Shown: positions 16,835 through 24,509 of the stretch, piece after piece
Layout of the letters: every line of letters starts with the position of its first letter
Position numbering within the stretch: position 1 is the first letter of the stretch
Translations under genes and position numbers: made by a program
Source of the DNA: Comamonas thiooxydans
GTDB taxonomy: Bacteria; Pseudomonadota; Gammaproteobacteria; Burkholderiales; Burkholderiaceae_C
Assembly: GCF_002157685.2 (NCBI RefSeq)
Contig: NZ_AP026738.1
Span: 2,604,001 to 2,668,000, forward strand
DNA length: 64,000 bases
Direction of reading: 5' to 3'
Notes under the pieces: model-generated
The model's input: only the letters and a program-made list of their open reading frames with translations
The model's database searches: none
Told to the model about the DNA's origin: nothing

Positions 16835-17956
16835 ATGAGCGCTCAGTTCATCGGCATGATTCAGCCCCATGAAGTATCGGAAATCATTGCCAGACACGGT
16901 CCTGCCATAGATCCCGCTTATGTTCGGGCATCTGCTCAGGCCCACGAGTACGCGGGCTTTGACCGTATTCTGGTGCCTGCCAGCGGCAGCAGTCCAGATA
17001 CGTTGCTGACGGTCAACTATGCCGCAGCTGCAACAAAAAATATTGACTTTCTGCTGGCACATCGCCCAGGCTTTGTCGCACCTACGTTGGCGGCTCGCCA
17101 GTTGGCGACTCTGGACCACTACACCGGTGGTCGGGTTGCGGTGCACATCATCTCGGGCGGCTCCGATGAAGACCAGCAGCGTGATGGCGACTTCTTGAGT
17201 CATGACGAGCGCTATGCGCGAACCGATGAGTACCTGGGTTTGCTGCGCCGTGTTTGGGGCGAAGACAAACCGTTTGATCACGAAGGGCGCTACTACCGCG
17301 CCAAGGGTGTGTGGTCTGAAGTCAAGCCTTTGCAGCAACCTCATATTCCGATCTACTTTGGCGGAGCTTCAGCACCTGCGCTGGAGGTTGCAGGTCGCCA
17401 TGCCAATCTCTATGCACTGTGGGGCGAGTCTTTGGCTCAGGCGGGTGATCTGGTGCAGCGTGTAAGAGCCGCTGCAGCGCTCCACAAACGTGAGATCGAT
17501 TTCAGTATCTCGTTCCGACCTATTCTGGGCGCGACGGAAGCCGAAGCCTGGGATCGTGCACAGCATATTCTTGAGACTACAAGGCACTTGCGTTCCGAAC
17601 AAAGCTATGCCCGTGGTGGCCCGCAGCAAAGCGAGGGCGCACGTCGTTTGTTGGCCGATGCCGCCAACGGCGACCGTGTGGATGAGCGCCTATGGACGGC
17701 GATTGCCCGTGAAACAGGTGGGCGCTCCAACACCACATCGCTGGTGGGCACGGCCGAGCAAGTGGCCGATGCGCTGATCAAGTACTACGACTTGGGTATT
17801 CACACCTTCTTGATTCGAGGCTTTGATCCTTTGCCAGATACCTTGGCCTATGGGCGTGAGCTGCTGCCTCTGGTGAAGGACAAGCTTGCAAGCAGCAAAC
17901 GGGTGAGCGTTGCGGTCACCCATTCATCGCCAGCCTTGCAAGCCCTGGCGGCTTGA
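16835..17956 (+). CDS. SsuD-like FMNH2-dependent alkanesulfonate monooxygenase
   Basis: A 373-residue luciferase-family monooxygenase of the alkanesulfonate type, which splits R-CH2-SO3- to aldehyde and sulfite with FMNH2 and O2. Family features are AHEYAGFDRILVPASGSSPD, FLLAHRPGFVAPTLAARQLATLDHYTGGR (recognisable from HRPGFVAPTLAARQ), SHDERYARTDEYLGLLRRVW, HIPIYFGGAS and TTSLVGTAEQVADALIKYYD. AAGGAA precedes the ATG. It opens an operon with an aldolase, an acyl-CoA-dehydrogenase-like protein and a hydroxyacid dehydrogenase. An SsuE-type flavin reductase is not encoded nearby. Confidence 0.94.
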   Translation: MSAQFIGMIQPHEVSEIIARHGPAIDPAYVRASAQAHEYAGFDRILVPASGSSPDTLLTVNYAAAATKNIDFLLAHRPGFVAPTLAARQLATLDHYTGGRVAVHIISGGSDEDQQRDGDFLSHDERYARTDEYLGLLRRVWGEDKPFDHEGRYYRAKGVWSEVKPLQQPHIPIYFGGASAPALEVAGRHANLYALWGESLAQAGDLVQRVRAAAALHKREIDFSISFRPILGATEAEAWDRAQHILETTRHLRSEQSYARGGPQQSEGARRLLADAANGDRVDERLWTAIARETGGRSNTTSLVGTAEQVADALIKYYDLGIHTFLIRGFDPLPDTLAYGRELLPLVKDKLASSKRVSVAVTHSSPALQALAA

Positions 17957-17984
17957 AACTCTTTTTGAAGAAATCGAATTGTCT

Positions 17985-18812
17985 ATGTCTACTGTTATTG
18001 CCTTGTCCGAGCAAGTGCTCAGTCAGCGACTGGAGATTAACGCCCACCCCCGTCGACAAGACTGGTTTGAAGAGCCTGCGCCGCAGCGCGGCATCCTGCA
18101 AGAACGTCAATATCGTCGTGAGCAACTTGCAATTGCTTTTCGATTGTTCGCACGCCACGGCTTGCATATAGGCCTGGCCGGCCATATTACGGCCCGTGAC
18201 CCTGAGTGGAGTGACCATTTCTGGGTCAATCCATTAGGCATCAACTTCTCGCAAATCCGTGTTTCGGATTTATTGTTAGTCAACTCTGCGGGAGAAATTG
18301 TGGTGGGCAAAGGGCCGCTGAACCGTGCAGCGTTTGCGATTCATGCAGCCCTGCATGAGGCGCGCCCCAATATCGTGGCTGCGGCGCACACCCATTCCAC
18401 CTATGGCAAGGCATGGTCCACCTTGGGGCGCTTGCTAGACCCGTTGACGCAGGATTCATGCGCGTTCTACCAGGATCATGCGCTGTTTGACGATTATTCC
18501 GGGGTGGTGCTTGAGACCGATGAGGGCGAACGCATTGCCAAGGTGCTGGGAGAGCGCAAGGCGGTAATTCTCAAGAATCACGGTATCTTGACAGCGGGTC
18601 CATCGATCGAAGCTGCGGCTTGGTGGTATATCGCACTAGAGAATGTTTGCCACACACAGTTGCTTGCAGAAGCGGCAGGCACACCGCAACCCATACCGCA
18701 CGAGATTGCTGCATTGACGCATTCGCAAGTTGGTGGCCCTGGTGGTGCTCATCACACCTTCCGCGATTTGGCAGCCGTTATTGTGCGTGAGCAGCCGGAG
18801 GTGCTGCAATGA
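17985..18812 (+). CDS. Class II aldolase/adducin-family protein
   Basis: A 275-residue protein of the class II aldolase/adducin head family, zinc enzymes that act on sugar phosphates or similar hydroxy-carbonyl compounds. The motifs GLAGHITARDPE, FWVNPLGINF, HAALHEARPNIVAAAHTHSTYG (the metal pair HTH) and VILKNHGILTAG (the third His) are present, so the metal site is complete. The start at 17985 gives a normal N-terminus. It overlaps the next gene by ATGA. Within a sulfonate operon it may handle the carbonyl product of desulfonation; several such members in Burkholderiales are of unknown function. Confidence 0.88.
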   Translation: MSTVIALSEQVLSQRLEINAHPRRQDWFEEPAPQRGILQERQYRREQLAIAFRLFARHGLHIGLAGHITARDPEWSDHFWVNPLGINFSQIRVSDLLLVNSAGEIVVGKGPLNRAAFAIHAALHEARPNIVAAAHTHSTYGKAWSTLGRLLDPLTQDSCAFYQDHALFDDYSGVVLETDEGERIAKVLGERKAVILKNHGILTAGPSIEAAAWWYIALENVCHTQLLAEAAGTPQPIPHEIAALTHSQVGGPGGAHHTFRDLAAVIVREQPEVLQ

Positions 18813-19954
18813 ACGCGCCATTGAAATTACCCGAGCTGGTGCGCAGTCTGTCAGCTGATTTTGCGCAGCGTGCGGCCGCGCATGATAGGGATGCGAGCTT
18901 TCCTTTTGAGAATTTCTCGGATCTGCATCAAGCGGGCTTGCTGACCTTGGCTGCGCCCATCTCGCTTGGTGGGCAGGGGGCCACACTGGCGCAGCTCAGT
19001 GATGTGATTGGAGCGATTGGTAAGGGCGATCCTGCTACGGCACTGGTGCTGATCATGCAGTTCACTCAGCACCGCAGTTTGGGGCGCGTGGGTAATCGTT
19101 GGCCCAAGGCTTTGGCACAAAAAGTAGTGCGTGAGGCCGCTGAGAAAGGTGCGTTGATCAACGCCTTGCGTGTGGAGCCTGAGTTGGGGTCTCCTGCGCG
19201 TGGAGGTCTGCCTGCCACCATTGCACGCCAGACGCCGCAGGGGTGGCGAGTCTCGGGGCGCAAGCTGTACTCAACAGGTGCTCCGATTCTGAGCTGGTAC
19301 GCACTATGGGTGCGCACCGATGAGACCGAGCCTAGAGTAGGCTATTTGCTGGTTCCAGCGGGGCTGGCCGGTACATGTATTGAAGAGACCTGGGACCACC
19401 TGGGATTGCGCGCCAGTGGTAGTCATGATGTCGTGTTTGAAGATGTGCTGGTGCCTTTCGAGAATGCAGTGGATTTGCGTCTTCCGGCCGAATGGCTTGG
19501 TGCTGATCCCCAGGCGCAGGCAGAGATTGCCGTGCTGATCTCTGCGCTTTATACGGGTGTGGCCGAGGCCGCACGTGATTGGTTGCTGGGTTTCTTGCAT
19601 GCACGCAAACCGTCTTCTTTAGGGGCTTCTTTGGCGACCTTGCCGCGTGCCCAAGAAGTCGTTGGCCGTATAGAAAGCCTGTTGCTGACAAATCAGCGCT
19701 TGATCGCTGGACTGGCCAGAGGCCTGGACGATGGTGTATTTCCATCCGCGAACGAAGCAGGGCTGATCAAGAGCGTGACTACCAATAATGCAGTGCAGGC
19801 GGTGGAGCTGGCCCAGTCGCTGACCAGCAACCATGGGCTGACACGGCATAACCCCTTGGAGCGCCATTGGCGTGACGTGCTGTGCGGTCGTATTCACACG
19901 CCACAAGACGATAGCGTGTGGATTGCTGCGGGGCGCAAGGCCCTGGGGATCTGA
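18809..19954 (+). CDS. Acyl-CoA dehydrogenase-like flavoprotein (SfnB/DszC type)
   Basis: A 381-residue flavoprotein with the acyl-CoA dehydrogenase fold. Motifs include FENFSDLHQAGLLTLAAP, GKGDPATALVLIMQ, WRVSGRKLYSTGAP, WDHLGLRASGSHDVVFEDV and a C-terminal helical bundle ending near LERHWRDVLCGRIH with the family's HxPL...RD pattern. In sulfur clusters this group comprises flavin-dependent monooxygenases such as DszC and SfnB/SfnC rather than fatty-acid enzymes. It is coupled by ATGA to the aldolase and sits two bases before the next gene. Substrate unknown; a desulfurising oxidation is inferred from context. Confidence 0.88.
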   Translation: MNAPLKLPELVRSLSADFAQRAAAHDRDASFPFENFSDLHQAGLLTLAAPISLGGQGATLAQLSDVIGAIGKGDPATALVLIMQFTQHRSLGRVGNRWPKALAQKVVREAAEKGALINALRVEPELGSPARGGLPATIARQTPQGWRVSGRKLYSTGAPILSWYALWVRTDETEPRVGYLLVPAGLAGTCIEETWDHLGLRASGSHDVVFEDVLVPFENAVDLRLPAEWLGADPQAQAEIAVLISALYTGVAEAARDWLLGFLHARKPSSLGASLATLPRAQEVVGRIESLLLTNQRLIAGLARGLDDGVFPSANEAGLIKSVTTNNAVQAVELAQSLTSNHGLTRHNPLERHWRDVLCGRIHTPQDDSVWIAAGRKALGI

Positions 19955-19956
19955 TC

Positions 19957-20958
19957 ATGGGCGCAATGACAGACGCACCCGCCTTGGCACCTTCGCTGCG
20001 CCAGGCCACCGTGCTTAATCAATTGGGTAGTGCGGTTCTGTCTGCATCTACCGGTGTGCAGGTTCTGGATGCGGGCCAAGATTTGGCCTGGGAGCGTTGT
20101 CACGAGGCCGATGTGTTGCTGACGGCTCCACGTAATGGCTGGCGCAATGCCCCTGAAGAAAAGCCGGCAGGCTGGCCTGGGCGCCTGCGTTGGGTGCATC
20201 TGGCTTCGGTTGGCATCGATTATTTTCCCGCTTGGTTGTTTGAGGGTGTTCAAGTCAGTTGTGCGCGTGGTGTGGCGGCTGAGCCTATTGCCGACTACGT
20301 GTTTTCTGTACTGCTGGAGCAGTCTTTGGCGTTGAATGCGCGCCGTGCGAAAAACGCTGCGGATTGGGAAAGGCAATCGACTTTGGTGATCTCCCAACCC
20401 ATGAGGCTGCTTGCAGAGCAAACACTGGGTATTGTGGGTTACGGTGCCATAGGTAAGGCGGTAGCCCAACGTGCAAAAGCATTTGGCATGACGGTGCAGG
20501 CTTTGCGCAATGGAAAAGGATCTGCGCAGTTGACTGAGGATGGAACATCCTATGCCAAAGACCTGTCGCAATTGCTTGCTAGCAGTGACCATGTGGTGTT
20601 GGCTTTGCCGTTAACAGCGCAGAGCAGGGGATTGATCAATGCCGATGCATTGGCGTATTGCAAGCCGGGCCTGCATCTGATCAATGTGGCTCGTGGGGGC
20701 TTGGTAGACCAGGATGCACTCAAGGTTGCGCTGGATTCAGGTCTGCTCGGCGCAGCCAGCCTGGATGTGACCGAGCCTGAACCCCTGCCAGAAGACCATT
20801 GGCTCTACGGCCACGAGAAGGTCAGGCTCACCCCGCATATTTCTTGGGCTGCAGGCGATGTGCAAGCTGCGACCCGGGACAAGTTTGCCGAGAATCTCCA
20901 GCGTTATCGGAGCTCCCAAGCTCTGTTTGATGTGGTGGATCTCAGCAAAGGCTACTGA
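19957..20958 (+). CDS. D-2-hydroxyacid dehydrogenase
   Basis: A 333-residue NAD(P)-dependent D-isomer 2-hydroxyacid dehydrogenase. The Rossmann motif is GIVGYGAIGKAVA; the catalytic Arg is in NVARGGLVDQ, the Glu in DVTEPEPLP and the His in LTPHISW. The N-terminal substrate domain has WVHLASVGIDYFP. The ATG at 19957 is two bases after the previous stop. With the aldolase upstream it could reduce an alpha-keto acid or oxidise a hydroxyacid such as a sulfolactate-like compound; that is inference from context. Confidence 0.92.
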   Translation: MGAMTDAPALAPSLRQATVLNQLGSAVLSASTGVQVLDAGQDLAWERCHEADVLLTAPRNGWRNAPEEKPAGWPGRLRWVHLASVGIDYFPAWLFEGVQVSCARGVAAEPIADYVFSVLLEQSLALNARRAKNAADWERQSTLVISQPMRLLAEQTLGIVGYGAIGKAVAQRAKAFGMTVQALRNGKGSAQLTEDGTSYAKDLSQLLASSDHVVLALPLTAQSRGLINADALAYCKPGLHLINVARGGLVDQDALKVALDSGLLGAASLDVTEPEPLPEDHWLYGHEKVRLTPHISWAAGDVQAATRDKFAENLQRYRSSQALFDVVDLSKGY

Positions 20959-20972
20959 GTTGTCTCACCGTT

Positions 20973-20986
20973 TTTCGCATAAGCAT
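20973..20986 (+). promoter_or_regulatory. Shared sulfur-gene motif, copy 3
   Basis: TTTCGCATAAGCAT matches 12577-12590 at 13 of 14 positions and is preceded by CGTTTT as in the other copies. It is about 78 bases before the start of SBP 3. This supports a common regulator for the three transcription units. Confidence 0.5.
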
Positions 20987-21063
20987 CTGCGAATTAATCG
21001 CTTCACCTAAAGCAACTTGACTGCTGCAATGGTTCTTGTATTTCAGACATCACGAGGACGGTT

Positions 21064-22014
21064 ATGCAAAGAAGACAATTCCATCAAGTGCTGGGCGCTG
21101 TTTTTGCGGGTTCCAGCTTGTTGGGCGCTTCAAGTGTGGGGGCGCAAGGCAATCGCGTGCAACTGCGCGCAGGCGATCAAAAAGGCGGGTTGAAAGCCTT
21201 GCTGGATGCGGCAGGTGAGACCAAGGATTTGCCCTATGACATCAAGTGGAGTGAGTTCCCGGCAGCTGCACCTTTGGCGGAGGCGTTAAATGCCCGGGCC
21301 ATTGATTTCGGCATTATTGGCGATGCACCCTTGTTGTTCAGTCTGGCGGCGGGCAGCGCTGCCAAGGCATTTGCCGCACAGCGCTCTGATGCCTATGGCA
21401 CCGCCATTTTGGTGCGCCCAGATTCGGCATTCAAATCCGTCAACGACCTTAAGGGCAAAAGCATTGCCACGAATCGTGGCTCGATCGGACATTTTGTAGC
21501 GCTCAAAGCCTTGGATGCTGCAGGGCTGCCACTGGACTCCGTGCAGTTCAAATTCATTCCGCCAGCCGATGCCAAGTTGGCGCTGACACAAGGCGCGGTG
21601 GATGCGTGGGCAACTTGGGAGCCATATACAGCTTTGGCGGAAACTAGCCAGCATGCACGCGTACTGGTGAATGGACGAGGGTTGTGGAGTGGCCTGAGCT
21701 TTTTGGCTGCAACCGATGTAGCTCTAAAAGAAAAGCGTGAAGCCCTGCAGGACTTCAAACAGCGTGTCGCCAGAGCACAAATCTGGTCTTACAAAAATGC
21801 AGATGCTTATGGGCAATCGCTGGCCAAAATCATTGGCATTCCCGTGGCTGCAGCAACTCTGCAATTTGAGCGTAGAGCCATGCGTTGGCAAGATATTGAT
21901 GCCGCAGTCATTGCTGACCAGCAGCGCACCGCAGATTTTTATGTGAAAGCACGGTTACTCAAGCAAAAGCTGGAGGTTGAGACGACCTTTGACAAGAGCT
22001 TTAGGCTCCTTTGA
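21064..22014 (+). CDS. ABC transporter substrate-binding protein, aliphatic sulfonate type (SBP 3)
   Basis: A 316-residue SsuA-like binding protein. The N-terminus MQRRQFHQVLGAVFAGSSLL is a short Tat-like signal. The mature chain shows RAGDQKGGLKALLDAAGE, IDFGIIGDAPLLFSLAAGS, DLKGKSIATNRGSIGHF and TQGAVDAWATWEPYTALAE, the last being characteristic of SsuA. It is monocistronic with its own copy of the shared promoter motif and no permease of its own. It is closer to SBP 1 than to SBP 2 in length and motifs. It could feed the single permease/ATPase in this region. Confidence 0.92.
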   Translation: MQRRQFHQVLGAVFAGSSLLGASSVGAQGNRVQLRAGDQKGGLKALLDAAGETKDLPYDIKWSEFPAAAPLAEALNARAIDFGIIGDAPLLFSLAAGSAAKAFAAQRSDAYGTAILVRPDSAFKSVNDLKGKSIATNRGSIGHFVALKALDAAGLPLDSVQFKFIPPADAKLALTQGAVDAWATWEPYTALAETSQHARVLVNGRGLWSGLSFLAATDVALKEKREALQDFKQRVARAQIWSYKNADAYGQSLAKIIGIPVAAATLQFERRAMRWQDIDAAVIADQQRTADFYVKARLLKQKLEVETTFDKSFRLL

Positions 22015-22751
22015 ATCGGGCTGGGATTTATCAAAAAATCTGATGTCAGAAACTGGATCGCACCGCCTTCATGAAAGGTGACTACGGACTTCCAGCTTTT
22101 ATCGAATGGTGCAGCCGACTACTCAAAGAAACCTGCCATTGAGAAGCTCCCTGCCTTATGGCTCGGATGACTGCCATATGGTGGTTTGCGAAAATTCGTG
22201 ATGTGAGTGTGAGCAGCCGTAATCACTGCATTGCCGTCGCTCGGCCCATGTTGCTCAGCGTCTGCACTGGGTTGAATCCACAGTCGTTCGGCGACAGTCG
22301 CAGATCGGCCATAAGCGGACAACGGCTTAGCATCCATGCAGGTTGGCGGAGCAGTGGTCAGCAGTTCTAAAATCGTAAACATGAAGTCCAGCGACTCCAG
22401 GCCACTCGGGCGAATCGGGTGGCGGTCGGGCATTTCTTGGCGCGCTTTGGCCGAGCAAAAGGACTGGGTTACATGCTTGCCAAGCCCTGCCTGAATTCTG
22501 TCGCTTATTGCTGGATTGGCTGTCTGAAGAAGAAATACTGTTCAGCTTGGTAGTCCGACGGACTTTTACCTCACACTGGGGCATGGGTCCGATTTGGACG
22601 GTGTCAATGTCCTGCGCAAGAACACAGCGGCCCGGACGGTGCTCGTCCGACACAATCTATGACGCCCAAGGGCGGATAGTTCAGCCGCTATGGTCGCCTG
22701 GATCAATGGATGACATGCCTTAATGGGGCAAGATCACATTGCGTGACTTAC
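22015..22751. other. Intergenic region with decayed repeats
   Basis: About 740 bases between the sulfur region and the fluoride operon. One dispersed repeat (22283-22310) is present. The rest shows only short frames with no similarity I recognise, and no terminator with a T-run after SBP 3 was found. Confidence 0.4.
22283..22310 (+). repeat. Dispersed repeat, type C copy 1
   Basis: A 28-bp block beginning GTCGTTCGGCGACAGTCG and ending GATCGGCC, identical to 27373-27400. Type C copies also occur at 26477, 32697, 54202 (inverted) and 55765 (inverted). Confidence 0.75.
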
Positions 22752-23369
22752 TCACGCTCCGAGCAGGTGCTGTGTCTCGTTGATCCTCAAAAGAGTGGCT
22801 TCTCCCTCGTCGAACTCCAGTTCGTTGATACAGCATGGCTCTTGCTTGATGCGCCAGTAACGCGAAAGCGGCAATCCCAACGCATGCATCAAGATCACAC
22901 GGTTGATGCTGTCATGGCCCACCATCACGATTGTGTCATTCGCATGCGTGGCCAGGACATGCTGCAGAGCGCTTACGCTTCTAGCGAGTACCTGGGCGAG
23001 CGTTTCGCCTCCAGGAATAGCTGCCATACTTGGCGTGCGGAACCAAGCATAGAACTGCTCCGGCCAGCGGCCATGGACTTCTTCGTGGGTCAGGCCTTGC
23101 CAGGCCCCATAGTCTGTATCGACCAAATCGGGTAGCTTGAATGCCGGTGCACCAGTCGTTGCACTCACTAAAGCGCCAGTGTTCACGCAACGTGACAGCG
23201 TGCTGGTGTAAACGGCGGTGGGTTTCCACCGAGATGCAATATGCTCTCCGAGCAATTTAGCTTGCCTCTCTCCCAAGGGAGACAGTGGGAGTTCGGCGCG
23301 GCCACGGAAGCGCTCGGGTGCAATCCACGCCACATGCCCATGGCGGGTCAAGATAATTTTGGTCGTCAT
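22752..23369 (-). CDS. Histidine phosphatase family protein
   Basis: A 205-residue protein of the histidine phosphatase (phosphoglycerate mutase-like) superfamily. The catalytic motif is LTRHGHVAW near the N-terminus and the second catalytic histidine is in IVMVGHDSINRVIL. Other typical parts are LSPLGERQAKLLGEHIA and YTSTLSRCVNTG. The start MTTKIILTRHG at 23369 has GAAGGAG upstream. It follows the DUF190 gene by 23 bases and so is the last gene of the fluoride operon. Its substrate is unknown; a metabolic role in coping with fluoride-inhibited phosphate enzymes is speculative. Confidence 0.88.
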   Translation of the reverse strand: MTTKIILTRHGHVAWIAPERFRGRAELPLSPLGERQAKLLGEHIASRWKPTAVYTSTLSRCVNTGALVSATTGAPAFKLPDLVDTDYGAWQGLTHEEVHGRWPEQFYAWFRTPSMAAIPGGETLAQVLARSVSALQHVLATHANDTIVMVGHDSINRVILMHALGLPLSRYWRIKQEPCCINELEFDEGEATLLRINETQHLLGA

Positions 23370-23392
23370 GTGTACTCCTTCGGTGGTAGCGT

Positions 23393-23716
23393 TCAAGTCG
23401 CGCTTCTGCCGATCCGGCCAAACTCGACAGGTACCTTCACATACGTCAAGTTCACCTCTTGGGTTGAGAGGGCATTCATCAAGGCCTCACAGGCCTTCTC
23501 GTCGACGGAAACAGTCACGGCCAGAGGTTGATCTGCGATTTCAAAGAAATGCGCGGAGTGAAACTTGCCCAGGTGGTCGAAGCCTTCACCGCCGCCCACC
23601 AGCGTTCCACCTACAGCACCATGTTGCTGGGCAAATTGCAGTAGCCATTCACCGATGGGCTTGCCGTTTACACGTTTGTCCTGCGCGGTGAAAAACGTCA
23701 GTTGATAGCCTTGCAT
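23393..23716 (-). CDS. DUF190-family protein, CrcB-associated
   Basis: A 107-residue protein of the DUF190 family that very often accompanies crcB. The opening MQGYQLTFFTAQDKR, the core GKPIGEWLLQFAQQHGAVGGTLVGGGEGF and the ending VKVPVEFGRIG are characteristic; the fold is related to PII-like trimers. Two starts are possible: the ATG at 23734 overlaps the crcB stop as ATGA, whereas 23716 has GGAG eight bases upstream and matches the usual family N-terminus. The latter is reported. It probably modulates fluoride export, but its biochemical role is not known. Confidence 0.88.
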   Translation of the reverse strand: MQGYQLTFFTAQDKRVNGKPIGEWLLQFAQQHGAVGGTLVGGGEGFDHLGKFHSAHFFEIADQPLAVTVSVDEKACEALMNALSTQEVNLTYVKVPVEFGRIGRSAT

Positions 23717-23730
23717 TGCAGTTTCTCCAT

Positions 23731-24120
23731 TCATGATTGGTGGATCAACGAGGTGGAAAGCATGCCCAGAGCCGTCATGGCAACGGAGCCGCCGAGATGC
23801 AGAGCCACCATGCCAGCGGACCAGGCTACCTGGCCATCGCGCAATAGCGTGAGCAGCTCTGCAGAGAATGTCGAAAACGTAGACAGGCCGCCGGCCAAGC
23901 CCGTGATGATGAACAGTCGCCAGTTTGGAGACAGCTCCGGCGCCGTCGCCAGAAAAGCGATGGCGACGCCCACGATATAGGCCGCCAGCAGATTCGCCGC
24001 GAGCGTGCCCATTGGCAGGGCGGGTAATACTCCGTTCAACCAAAGGCCTAGCGCATACCTCAGGAGGGCACCTATAGCAGCGCCCACACTGATAGCCAAC
24101 AGTGCTAGCGCGGTGCTCAT
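23731..24120 (-). CDS. crcB: CrcB/Fluc fluoride channel
   Basis: A 129-residue four-helix membrane protein of the CrcB (Fluc) family, which forms dual-topology dimeric channels letting fluoride leave the cell. Conserved parts are GALLRYALGLWL, the pore asparagine Asn43 in GTLAANLLAAY, and GGLSTFSTFS (77-86) with the Phe residues that line the pore and the sodium-site turn. It overlaps the upstream DUF190-like gene by four bases (ATGA) and the downstream one likewise, so the genes are translationally coupled under the fluoride riboswitch. Confidence 0.95.
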   Translation of the reverse strand: MSTALALLAISVGAAIGALLRYALGLWLNGVLPALPMGTLAANLLAAYIVGVAIAFLATAPELSPNWRLFIITGLAGGLSTFSTFSAELLTLLRDGQVAWSAGMVALHLGGSVAMTALGMLSTSLIHQS

Positions 24121-24509
24121 GGCTTGCCCCCAGCTTTGCCGGCTTTACAGCGGTGTCGCAGGGGCAGTTCGCACAGGAACATCACTGCATGAACTTTGTG
24201 AAGCTCCTCGGCATGGGCGTGCAAGAAAGTGCGCAAGCGTGCCTCGCTGTCGAGCAACTCGATGCATTGCGGATGCTTCATGTTTGTGAGCTCAGGATGA
24301 ACGTGGGACATCCTTTCACCAGGTAGATACCCCGCGCTCACGTGGTGCTGCAGCACCTGCAGAATGTTCGCTTCCTTTGCTTCTCGCAGGAGATGGCGTG
24401 AGAGCGCAGGAGCGCTCAGGTGATGCCAGAAGCGTGTTGCCTTAGCGGTCGCGCCGCTCGGGAAATATAGGCGCACCGCTGCAAGGGGAGCCGAGGTCTT
24501 GCTCGTCAT
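24117..24509 (-). CDS. DUF190-like protein, second copy in the fluoride operon
   Basis: A 130-residue soluble protein. The pattern VRLYFPSGATAK, a central HHLSAPALSRHLLREAKEANILQVLQ, SAGYLPGERMSH and the C-terminal strand VMFLCELPLRHR resemble divergent DUF190/PII-like proteins often encoded with crcB. It overlaps the CLC gene by four bases (ATGA) and crcB by four bases. The similarity is weaker than for the 23393-23716 gene, so family membership is moderately sure. It is rich in His, but no metal motif is obvious. Confidence 0.72.
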   Translation of the reverse strand: MTSKTSAPLAAVRLYFPSGATAKATRFWHHLSAPALSRHLLREAKEANILQVLQHHVSAGYLPGERMSHVHPELTNMKHPQCIELLDSEARLRTFLHAHAEELHKVHAVMFLCELPLRHRCKAGKAGGKP

